From Gordionus sp. m RMFG-2023 (taxonomy: Eukaryota > Nematomorpha > Gordioida > Chordodea > Parachordodidae), in the NCBI RefSeq assembly GCF_954871325.1, contig NC_088776.1, forward strand, positions 62,024,954 through 62,088,953: a DNA stretch of 64,000 nt, in the 5' to 3' direction. Positions 47,700 through 56,816 of the stretch are shown one piece after another. The position numbers and the translations under genes are program-made. The notes under the pieces are model-generated. The model saw only the letters and a program-made list of their open reading frames with translations, searched no databases and was not told where the DNA came from. The stretch's first letter is position 1; the number at the start of each line of letters is the position of its first letter.

Positions 47700-48235
47700 A
47701 TCGACTTAGCCGAGTCGACTCGAACAGAGCTCACCCAAATTTTGGGTCGTTTTTTTCGACTCCGACTCAATGTTTGGGTCGTTTTTTTCGACTTCGACCC
47801 GAGTTCAAGCCGAAAAAAACGACTTCGACCCGAGTTCAAGCCGAAAAAAACGACTTCGACCCAAAATATGGGTCGTATTTTTTGACTCCGACCCAAGTCC
47901 AAGCCGAAAAAAATGACCTCGACCCAAAATATGGGTCGTTTTTTACGACTCCGACTCAAAATTTGGGTTGTATTTTTCGACTCAAACTAGAAATTTGGGT
48001 CGTATTTTTCGACTCAAACTTGAAGTTTGGGTCGTATTTTTCGACTCAAACTTAAAGTTTGGGTCGTATTTTTCGACTCCAACTCAAAGTTTGGGTCGTT
48101 TTTCTGACTCAGACTCAAACATCGGGTCGTTTTATTCAATCCGACCCAAAATATGGATCGTTTTTTTTAAAGACGCCTTAAAGTTAGGGTTGCTTTTTTT
48201 CACCTAACCAAATATCTAGATCATTTTTTTCGACC
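47700..48235. repeat. Left arm: short units rich in GGGTCG / CGACCC
   Basis: About a dozen units in which TTTGGGTCGT and ACGACTC or CGACCC words alternate around T- or A-runs (TTTTTTTCGACT, CCGAAAAAAACGAC). Many units are palindromic, and the arm is itself an inverted version of 49160-49440. Transcripts would fold strongly. No protein is implied despite open frames on both strands. Confidence 0.85.
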
Positions 48236-48360
48236 AAAAGTCAAAAAACATTTAATAGATAATAATATTATAGGCGGGAGAGTTACTTAAAGCTTCTTTA
48301 AATTATAACGCTCTGGATTAACTATTCCATCATAGTTATTATTTAAAATTTTTAAGTAAA

Positions 48361-49165
48361 GATGTACCATAGAAAAGAGCCATTTGTTATGATGGTTATT
48401 TTTGAACTTTTTTAAATGAAATTGATAAAAATATATATTGTAGACATGTTAAATCAAAATTTCAGTGAAGATGTACCATAGATAAGTGACAATTGTCATA
48501 ATCGCCATTTTTGAACTTTTTTGAGTTTTTTTAAAGCAAATTGGTAAAAATATATATTCTGAACATGTTAAATTAAAAATTCAGTGAGGATGTATCATAG
48601 ATAGGTGATAATTGTCATAATCGTTATTTTTGAACTTTTACAATTTTTTTAAAGGAAATAGCTAAAAATATATATTCTAAATATGTTAAATTTAAAATTC
48701 AGTGAGGATGTATCATAGATAGGTGACAATTGTCATAATCGCTATTTTTGAACTTTTTCAAATTTTTTTAAAGGAAATAGCTAAAAAATATATATTCTAA
48801 ACATGTTAAATTAAAAATTCAGTGAGGATGTATCATATATAGGTGACAATTGTCATAATCGATATTTTTGAACTTTTTTCAATTTTTTTAAAGGAAATAG
48901 CTAAAAATATATATTCTAAACATGATAAATTAAAAATTCAGTGAGGATGTATCATATATAGGTGACAATTGTCATAATCGCTATTTTTGAACTTTTTCAA
49001 ATTTTTTTAAAGGAAATATCTAAAAATATATATTCTAAACATGTTAAATTAAAAATTCAGTGAGGATGTATCATAGATAGGTGACAATTGTCATAATTGC
49101 TATTTTTGAACTTTTTTAAATTTTTTTAAAGGAAATAGCTAAAAATATATATTCTAAACATAAGT
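48361..49165. repeat. Satellite array, seven units of about 119 bp
   Basis: Units start near 48361, 48470, 48589, 48707, 48827, 48946 and 49065 at GATGTACCATAG or GATGTATCATAG. Each contains GGTGACAATTGTCATAATCG, where GACAATTGTC is a perfect palindrome, then TATTTTTGAACTTTTT and AAAATATATATTCT. Spacing is 109 bp for the first interval and 118-120 bp for the rest. The first two units are the most diverged and the later five are nearly identical, the usual sign of unequal exchange or replication slippage. Confidence 0.92.
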
Positions 49166-49654
49166 TTGAGTCGAAAAATACGACTCAAATTTCAAGTTTG
49201 AGTCGAAAAATACAACCCAAATTTTGAGTCGGAGTCGTAAAAAACGACCCATATTTTGGGTCGAGGTCATTTTTTTCGGCTTGGACTTGGGTCGGAGTCA
49301 AAAAATACGACCCATATTTTGGGTCGAAGTCGTTTTTTTCGGCTTGAACTCGGGTCGAAGTCGAAAAAACGACCCAAACATTGAGTCGGAGTCGAATAAA
49401 ACGACCCGAGCTTTGGGTCGGGGTCGCGACTCGCGGCGTTTTAACAACACTAGTTAGTATTAATCGGTCATATTAACATTCCACCCTTTAAAAATATGAT
49501 ATCCACTCAGGTTTTTCTTGCATGTGAATCTTATCAAGCAGTCAACGTTTCTTGATAGTTATATTGTCATTAGTATATTTCATTAACTTTTTCTATAGAA
49601 AGTTATTATTTTTTTTAAAAAAAAAATATTTTATTATATATATATTTTTAGTCT

Positions 49655-50950
49655 TTATTTCATTATAAAATTATCGAATTTTTTTGGCAACATTATATTC
49701 CTGCTAGGTCTTTGACTAACAAGACACTGTTCTTTCATTTCTACATTTTGATCACCATTTCTTCTAAAATTTACAGTAATAGGTATTGCATTTGTTTTCA
49801 CATGTGTCGTTTCATCCAGAGGTGCGCTACTCGTAGACCTTTTTTTAATTTGGTCTAAATGTCTTCTAATAATTTTGTCTCCTGTTTCAACTTCAAATGT
49901 TAAATTTCCATTTTTACGTTTTATCGTGCCTTTGTCCCACATATTACCTTTGAAGGTTTTATACCATATTTTGTCACCATTCATGATGTTTCTATTTGAC
50001 GATAAATTGCGATTAAATTCGTTCACTTTATCTTCTTGCGGTTTTATCAAATCCCATGTGGTTCTTATGGTTCTGTTGAACATCACTTCGCTTGGTATCT
50101 TGTTGGTTGTCGCATTTGGTGTGTTGCGATAGTTAAATAAAAACTTTTCTAAAGCTATATCTAAGTCTATTTTCTTATTACTTTCCACATTCCTTTTCAT
50201 GCATATTTTCATTGATCTTATCATTCGCTCACACTGACCATTGGACTGTTGGTGGTGAGGCGCGGTGAAAATGTGATCAATTCCATGATCACTAAAAAAA
50301 ATTTTGAACAAGCTACTTGTAAAATTTGTACCATTATCGCTGACTATCATATCGGGTATACCAAACAAACTGATTATTTTTAATGATTCTTTAATTGTAG
50401 ATTAAGTAGTCATATCTCTCATTCTCCTAATAACAGGGAATTTGCTAAACACATACCAAGAAATTGCTACCTTCAAACTGTGCAAAGTCGATGTACACGC
50501 GTTCAAACACTTTAACAGCTGTTTCCCATGGATTGTACATTGTGAGAAATATCCGCATATTTATTACACGTGTCACAGTTTCTCACCTCCTGATCTATTT
50601 CAGCGTTTATACCTGGCCACTACACGTAATCTCTCACCAACAATTTCGTTTTCCCAGCACCAAGATGCCCTTTGTGTAATTCCTGTAATATCTCCTTTCT
50701 CATATTTTTTGGTATAATGATACTATTCTCTTTAAAAAGACAATCTTTAATTAAACTCAGTTCCATTTCCATATTTTTATATATTTTATTCTTTATCTGT
50801 TCATGATTCTTTATATTGTTGATTACCTCCATTAATTCGATATCAATACTAGTTTCTTTAACTATTCTTTTAAAATTTATTGGTAAATCCCAAAATTTGT
50901 CATCAATTTTTTTATCATCTATCTCTTGTATCATTTCTTCTGTGTTAATT
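49655..50950 (-). pseudogene. Gypsy fossil: integrase region
   Basis: Part of the Ty3/Gypsy fossil. The zinc-binding N-terminal part (LHKGHLGAGKTKLLVRDYV) and the catalytic core (VSDNGTNFTS, then HHQQSNGQCERMIRSMK) are recognisable, followed by the C-terminal DNA-binding part. The region is broken and is described here only as a fossil part. Confidence 0.85.
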
Positions 50951-51039
50951 TGGGGTAATTTTGACAAACAATCCGGTACTATATTTCGTTTCCCGGGTCT
51001 ATGAATTATCGTAAAGTCATAAGCTCCCATAGCAAAACT

Positions 51040-51470
51040 TCATTTTTGAAGTCGCATTGAAATGGATAAGTTATCCTTAAGTCCCTTCGTAAATATGTAA
51101 ACGAGTGGCTTGTGACCTGTGATTATTGTAAATCTCGTACCAATTAAATATTCTTGAAACTTTTTTACCGCGTATATAACAGAAAAAGCTTCCCTCTCTA
51201 TATTAGTGTAATTAAACTCTGATTTCAATAAAGCTCTTGACGCGAAAGCAATGGGTTTCTCTTTACCATCACCTTCAATATGAAATAAGACTGCGCCTAG
51301 ACCTTTCTTTGAAGCATCAGTTGCAATGCCTATTGGTAGATCCGGATTATAAAAATTTAACGTAGGCTGAGTACTTATCAGATTTTTTAGGTCGTCGAAG
51401 CTTTCTTGATGTGTATTATCCCATAACCATTTGTCTTTATTAACCATTTTGTATAAAGGATCAGCTATGT
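51040..51470 (-). pseudogene. Gypsy fossil: RNase H region
   Basis: Part of the Ty3/Gypsy fossil. IGIATDASKKGLGAVL and IAFASRALLKSEFNYT match the start of the Gypsy RNase H domain, and FTIITGHKPLVYIF matches its later conserved block (usual form TDHKPL). Confidence 0.85.
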
Positions 51471-52230
51471 CCGCAAAATTACATAAAAATTTTCGATAAT
51501 AGCTCGCCATCCCCAAAAAAGTTGTCAGTTCATCTTTTGTCTTCGGTTCCGGCATGTTAGAAATAGCTTTTATCTTATCATCGTTGGGATGTATACCATA
51601 TTTATCTATATCATGTCCCAAAAAACGTATTTTATTTGCAGAAATAAACTTTTGTCGAAATTTGGGGTTAATCCATACTTGACGATCTTTTCAAATACTT
51701 TTTTTTATGTTTTCCAAATGTTTCTCATCGTTTTCACCTGTGATTAACAAGTCGTCAATGTAAAATATAACATCTTTTAAATCTCCAAAAATGTTGTCCA
51801 TAGTTTGTTGTAATATTGCCGACGAAGTTTTTAAACCAAACGGTAGTCTCGTAAACCTATAATAACCTTTATGTGTCGATATCGTAAGAAAATCTCTTGA
51901 TTCCTTGTGTATGGGTATTTGGAGAAACACGTTTTTAAAATTTATCTTGGTAAATTTTTTACCTTTAGATAATTTAGCGATTAAATCATTTATACGTGGT
52001 ATAGGGTACTTGAAATCTTGTAAAGCAGTTGATAGTATTTTTGAAGTCGGCGCAGAGCCTATGTGAGCCATCGCTCTTATAAACGGGAGTAAGAGGACTA
52101 GCCCATCTAACATCTTCAACGGGTTCAATAATTTTATCGTTTATCCACTTTTGAAGTTCTTTTGTTATCAAAACAACTCTAGAATATGGTATACGCCTTG
52201 GCGGTATGATTTTCGGTGTGGCATCGTGTT
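51470..52230 (-). pseudogene. Gypsy fossil: reverse transcriptase region
   Basis: Part of the Ty3/Gypsy fossil. TRLPFGLKTSSAILQQTMD and VIFYIDDLLITGENDEKH are the RT signatures, including the YIDD active-site motif; the region ends with FLGMASYYRKF of the connection segment. Family assignment to Ty3/Gypsy rests on these blocks and on the domain order. Confidence 0.88.
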
Positions 52231-52299
52231 TTAAACGTAATTTGACATAGCTGCGTAGCATTGGTTTTTTGTTAAGTTTAAAATTGCATTGCTTGATTA

Positions 52300-52624
52300 A
52301 TTCTTTTATGGTATTATCATAATCATCTTCGACAATATTCACAAATTTATCTAATATATTCCCAAAAACTGTTATCCAAGTCCTTCCTAACAGTGCAATC
52401 TTATCACTCTGGACTACATAAGCAGTTAAGATTTGACTTTTGTCCTCGAATTTTGCCTTGACCTTGGTAGTTCCTAATACATTTATTGTGTTTCCATCAT
52501 ATCCAGTTAATTTAATATCTGATTTATTTAAGATTTTTATTCCAATCTTTTTCGCGATATGAATCGGTAGAATACTAAACCTCGACCCGGTATCAATCTT
52601 CATCAAAATAGGCATGTCGTTCAA
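52300..52624 (-). pseudogene. Gypsy fossil: aspartic protease region
   Basis: Part of the Ty3/Gypsy fossil. MKIDTGSRFSILP carries the DTGS active-site motif of retroelement proteases, and VVQSDKIALLGRTWI fits the later conserved block (usually LLGxDWL). Confidence 0.8.
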
Positions 52625-52629
52625 ATATA

Positions 52630-53790
52630 GCGTGACCTTATAAGCATCGTTAGCTGTGTAATTATTATCGGTTTGTTTATGTCTAAATTGTATTTATATA
52701 CTTTTCTTTCTAGTTGGTCATTATCATCTTCTTTTATCTTTTCTATATTTACAGTGTTTACTTTATTTGTATATCGTGATTGATTATTGTCGTTGTTATG
52801 ATATTTACAATTGCACACTTGATTTGTTCCTCGATTTCCAATATTATGATTATCGTTATATCTTTGAATACATCTTGAATCGTTATAATGTCTGTTATAT
52901 CTGTAATTATAATCATTATTAAATCTATTATTATTATAGTCATTTTTATTATAATTACTCAATTATCAAATCTCGAAGAATTATTGTACGATCCTGGATA
53001 GTTTGCTCTGACGTTGTTGTAATAATTCGCGTTATAATTCTGATATCTAAGGTTGTAATTATTTCCTTGATATTTGGGGTTATAACTATTTCCTTAATAA
53101 ATATTTCTTTGAATGTCATGGCCTCTTGCTGTCCATCGCTATCTGCTATCGTAATTAGATTGTAAATTTTGTCGTTCATCATGGTCTCCATATCTCACCA
53201 ATTGTTTATTTTCTTCTGTTTTCCTGCCTCTTTGCCTTTCTACATGTTTCACGGTTGTATCATCTTGAAATATTTTCAACTTTAGCAATTATATTTTCTT
53301 TCAATTCTAACTCTTCAAAATAATCTTTTAAAGTAAGAACTTCTTCTAATGTAATGTTTTCTTTTAACGTAATTTTCTGCCTAATATTTTTGCTGATTGA
53401 CAAATTTTTTACTTTTTCAATAACTCTACTATCACTTAGCAAACATTCATTTTTTAAAATGCATAATCTACTTACCCAATCGATGTAACTTTCGTTTTTA
53501 CCTTGTACAGCTGCATTAAATAATAATATTGGAACTTGTAGATTTCCTCGGGTGTAATAACCTAAATTTTTCAATCAATATCGATGGATTGATGAAGTCG
53601 GTAGGTGTACATATCAATTTAAGCTTGATATATACCTCATCTGGTAATCTTCTTGTGAAGGAACCCGCTTTATCGATGTCCGAAATCTGAGTATCCTTGA
53701 AGATGTCTTCAAATCTACTCAAAAAAAGATCACCATTGCCTGCGTATATTGGAAATTCAATATTTATATTAACATCATTATTATTGGGAA
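52630..53790 (-). pseudogene. Gypsy fossil: gag-like region
   Basis: Part of the Ty3/Gypsy fossil. A capsid-like stretch (FEDIFKDTQISDIDKAGSF, later YIDWVSRLCILKNECLL) is followed by an Asn/Tyr/Arg-rich linker with a single CNC-KYH cluster. The region is broken. Confidence 0.7.
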
Positions 53791-54207
53791 TAAGTATTTT
53801 AGAAGATTTGTAGTGATGATAGGAGTTTATATAAAAATCGGTTATTTAAATAAATTATTAAATTTTAAACAATATATTTTTACATTTTCTTTTAAACTAA
53901 AAAAATCTGCTTTATATAACAAAATATATCAAAATTTATATAAAAAAAATCAATCTATCAATTTATAAATTTAGAAGATTTGTAGTGATGATACGAGTTT
54001 ATATAAAAATCGTTTATTTAAATAAATTATTAAATTTTATACAATATATTTTTAAATTTTACATTTTCTTTTAAACTAAAAAAATCTGCTTTATATAACA
54101 AAATATATCAAAATTTATATAAAAATCTATCAATTTATAAAAAAATCAATTTATATCAACATTAAAAAAAACAATTTAAAGGTTAGTATAAATCAGTCAT
54201 ATTAACA
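53791..54207 (-). repeat. 5' LTR of the Gypsy fossil, with an internal partial duplication
   Basis: Two consecutive versions of the LTR body: 53791-53967 (incomplete) and 53968-54207 (complete to the end). The 3' LTR has one. Both share GTTTATATAAAAATCG, TAAATAAATTATTAAATTTT and TCTGCTTTATATAACAAAAT. Confidence 0.85.
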
Positions 54208-54572
54208 ATTAGGATAAATAAATTAAAATTACTCACTTTATAAAAATTTATAATTTATATAGTAAATTTATGGTTCTATTATTATAATTATAATACATTT
54301 CACTTTTGTCTTAAGACTATCTTTGGCTTATAATCCTTTTCTTTAAAAACATTTTTGGTTCACTTTTTTTATATATAAATGCTTTATACCTAAATTGTAG
54401 AAATTATGTTGAATTAATTTAAAACAATATCAACTTTTAAATTCTTTCTTTTAAATTCTTTCTTTTAAATTATTGTTTAAGATATATGCATACATTTGAG
54501 GGTCAGGGAGTAGGGAGTGGACTAAGGAAGATATTTTAATAAATTTCTGAAGGGAGGGGAAATTTCCCCTTA

Positions 54573-54585
54573 CCCCCCCCCCCCC
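54573..54585. repeat. Run of 13 cytosines
   Basis: A homopolymer C run, just after GGGAGGGGAAATTTCCCCTT, which is a short inverted repeat. Unusual in such AT-rich DNA; it could form G-quadruplex on the minus strand. Confidence 0.9.
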
Positions 54586-54850
54586 GACTACTCCTATGAT
54601 GTGGTTTCTGACAGTAATTTAGATTGATAAAAAATTTACCATTAATGCTGTATCACTCAATTATCAATGAGGTAGCGAAAGGGCTGTAGGGGGCTCATGT
54701 AAACTCCATAATTGCGGCAATGGCTAAAACCTAACCCATGGTAATCTTCTTCATTGCTTGTGTTATTTATACTGTGTTCCATCTATATATTCTCGACGTA
54801 CTATATTAACACTTTTGACCAAAAGATATTCCAAAAAGTTCGACATAATT

Positions 54851-55066
54851 TTACGTACTTCGCTGGAAGCTAAATTCGTGTAAGATTTTTACTCCGAGTA
54901 TCTCGATCTCATTTAAATACTCTAGCCATTTTAATTCTTTTGTTAATCTCCTAATAATGAATTTATATGCCATCTCACTTGTGATTTTAATATTTTCTTT
55001 TGAAATGGATTTTTTTTGAATTATGGTAGGTTGCGTCACTGAGACTGACTTGAGCCTTCCTTTCAT
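54851..55066 (-). CDS. Hypothetical 71-codon open frame
   Basis: The minus strand encodes a basic, Lys-rich peptide with TQPTIIQKKSISKENIKIT and a possible short helix (AYKFIIRRLTKELKWLEYL). It begins with an ATG and has a mixed codon choice, but I do not recognise it. It could be the N-terminal piece of a transposase or chance. No neighbour supports a function. Confidence 0.2.
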   Translation of the reverse strand: MKGRLKSVSVTQPTIIQKKSISKENIKITSEMAYKFIIRRLTKELKWLEYLNEIEILGVKILHEFSFQRST

Positions 55067-55716
55067 AAAATATTAAAATTTAAATTTTTTTAACACTATA
55101 TCATTATAATTATTACTAATCATTCTTAATCAAATTATACTGAGAATTCATCATCCTCTACCCGGAACTTGCATAGCGTTATTAATCAATTAGCTAACGT
55201 GATGAATGCTGTGAATGATGTTCTTTGAGACTATATTTTGCTAATTCTTAGATTTAAGAGTTTTACTATTTGCCAGGTAGAAAATTAGTAACGGTACTAA
55301 AATAAATCTCCTGTCTATAAATAATTCATCAATTTTAGAAAATTTGACCGGATAAGAATATTAGAGCATTGGTGTTATAATTACATGTGTAAGTATAATA
55401 TCCTATCTTGGGATAAAAATAAACTAAAATTATACCCGAAAAAACAGTGTCGAACGAAGAAATGAAAGTCTCACTAAACTGGGATTCATGGCTAAATATC
55501 AGTTTTCCTCTATTCTCAAAGTCAAATTATTTATAATTCCTTGAAAAGAACCAACTGCAACTTCGTTTCAATCTGGGTATTTTAAGGTATTCAGCAACCG
55601 GTATATGGCAACTAAATACATGGGCAGACAAAAGTGATTAATATAAAATGTATTTATTCCTCCTATAAAATCCTTTCTTTCACTTATAATATAATTATAG
55701 TTTAATAATATAATTA
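55067..55716. other. No confident gene
   Basis: A + strand stretch at about 55141-55230 reads ENSSSSTRNLHSVINQLANV and continues MNAVNDVL to a TGA. Its composition is coding-like and it is preceded by an in-frame stop only a few codons upstream. It could be a small exon of unknown origin; not called. Confidence 0.3.
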
Positions 55717-56376
55717 ATCTTATGACTGCTACATTTTTATTTCACACAAAGGGCTTTCCTACCCTATAAGGTAATAAATGAACTTAAATATATAATTTAT
55801 CATACGATTATCTATATGAATACAAAAATGAAAATTCCAATTTGGTTTCAAAAAAGAGCTAATCAGAAAACATTAATACATCATCATTTTAACACAGTTT
55901 TAGCAGCAATATTATTTTAATATCTTCCAAAATTTATATCCATCAAAAAGATTCATTATATTGGACCAAGGGATGCAGGACAAACATTTCAAAACTAATT
56001 TTATTCAATGGCAAAAAATGACCATTTTATTGTTTATAAAACAAATTTTAATATTACATGCTCTTCTTCAGTTTACCCGAGGTAATTTTCCAATTCTCGT
56101 GTTAATTTCATTCCAAAGTGTTTATGGATAATAAGAAATCTTATGACTGCTACATTTTTATTTCACACAAAGGGCTTTCCTACCCTATAAGGTAATAAAT
56201 GAACTTAAATATATAATTTATCATACGATTATCTATATGAATACAAAAATGAAAATTCCAATTTGGTTTCAAAAAAGAGCTAATCAGAAAACATTAATAC
56301 ATCATCATTTTAACACAGTTTTAGCAGCAATATTATTTTAATATCTTCCAAAATTTATATCCATCAAAAAGATTCA
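55717..56376 (+). repeat. Duplicated leader unit upstream of the intact LINE
   Basis: A block of about 239 bp at 55717-55955 recurs, apparently without any difference, at 56138-56376 (offset 421). It starts CTTATGACTGCTACATTTTT and ends TCCATCAAAAAGATTCA. A third, partial and diverged version (ACATCATCATTTTATCACAG, then TTTTAGCAGCAATATTATT) follows at 56389-56452. By analogy with other LINEs this is a tandem monomer promoter region; that function is inferred. Confidence 0.88.
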
Positions 56377-56452
56377 GGAATTATTAATTTTACATCATCA
56401 TTTTATCACAGTAGTTTTAGCAGCAATATTATTCTTATATCTTCCAAAATTA

Positions 56453-56816
56453 TATATTCTTTTTACCCTATGAAATACAATTTTATCAAAATCCTTACAG
56501 CTCTTAATGGCCTTAATATTAATAAGCAATTGAATTATTTATCACTTAATTAAAAAAACCCTTAAAAACTAATTTGATAAATCTGATTAATAAACATTCA
56601 AATATTTAATATCTGAGTACAAAATAATTATCCAAAATTCAAAAACTCAAATCAGATTCATAAACCAAAACTTGGCAATAATAAGACTCTCAAATTATAA
56701 TAAGGAGCTATAAAATTATGACTTTAAAGAAAAGGCTACATATATTAAGGCAAAATTATGTTTCTGACTTAAATAAACAAATACCTTAAATATCAATCCT
56801 TCCCATCATCATTACC
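56453..56816 (+). promoter_or_regulatory. Rest of the LINE leader before the start codon
   Basis: AT-rich non-coding sequence between the repeated units and the ATG at 56817. No TATA-type or initiator signal can be assigned with confidence, and no transcription start can be read from sequence alone. Confidence 0.35.

Larger units (their letters stand above)
47689..49452. mobile_element. Non-autonomous hAT element carrying a satellite array
   Basis: The ends are TAGTGTTGTTAA and TTAACAACACTA. The 8-bp target duplication GTTAGTAT flanks it exactly (47681-47688, 49453-49460); the empty site is seen in the other LTR of the host fossil. It carries no transposase. The left arm (about 47700-48235) and right arm (about 49160-49440) are inverted relative to one another and built from short units with GGGTCG and CGACTC words; between them lies a tandem array of seven units of about 119 bp. 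Open frames over the arms are by-products of the repeats. Confidence 0.93.
47455..49478 (-). repeat. 3' LTR of the Gypsy fossil, split by a hAT element
   Basis: LTR sequence occupies 47455-47688 and 49461-49478; the intervening stretch is a hAT insertion with its target duplication. Read on the minus strand the LTR begins TGTTAATATGACC, directly after the polypurine tract AAAGGGTGG at about 49481-49490. Confidence 0.88.
47455..54207 (-). mobile_element. Ty3/Gypsy LTR retrotransposon fossil, broken
   Basis: A minus-strand element of about 6.75 kb, of which 1.76 kb is a later hAT insertion. ATTAG flanks it on both sides (47450-47454, 54208-54212), a 5-bp target duplication as expected for this family. 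The order from the 5' side is LTR, gag-like region, protease, reverse transcriptase, RNase H, integrase, polypurine tract and LTR, which is the Ty3/Gypsy order. The coding part is broken by several lesions, on the order of six to eight. The two LTRs differ by only a handful of positions in about 230 aligned bases plus a local duplication, so the insertion is fairly young. No envelope-like gene was seen. Confidence 0.92.

Noticed and set aside
47675-48207. Overlapping open frames on both strands rich in repeated FFDSD-like or SRKKRPIFW-like words
   Set aside because: They fall entirely within the GGGTCG/CGACTC repeat arm of the hAT element; the repetition of the peptide mirrors the DNA units and both strands are open, so they are by-products.
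49224-49457. 77-codon open frame with repeated SRKKRPIFWVEV words
   Set aside because: Lies in the right arm of the same element and is the inverse of the left-arm repeats.
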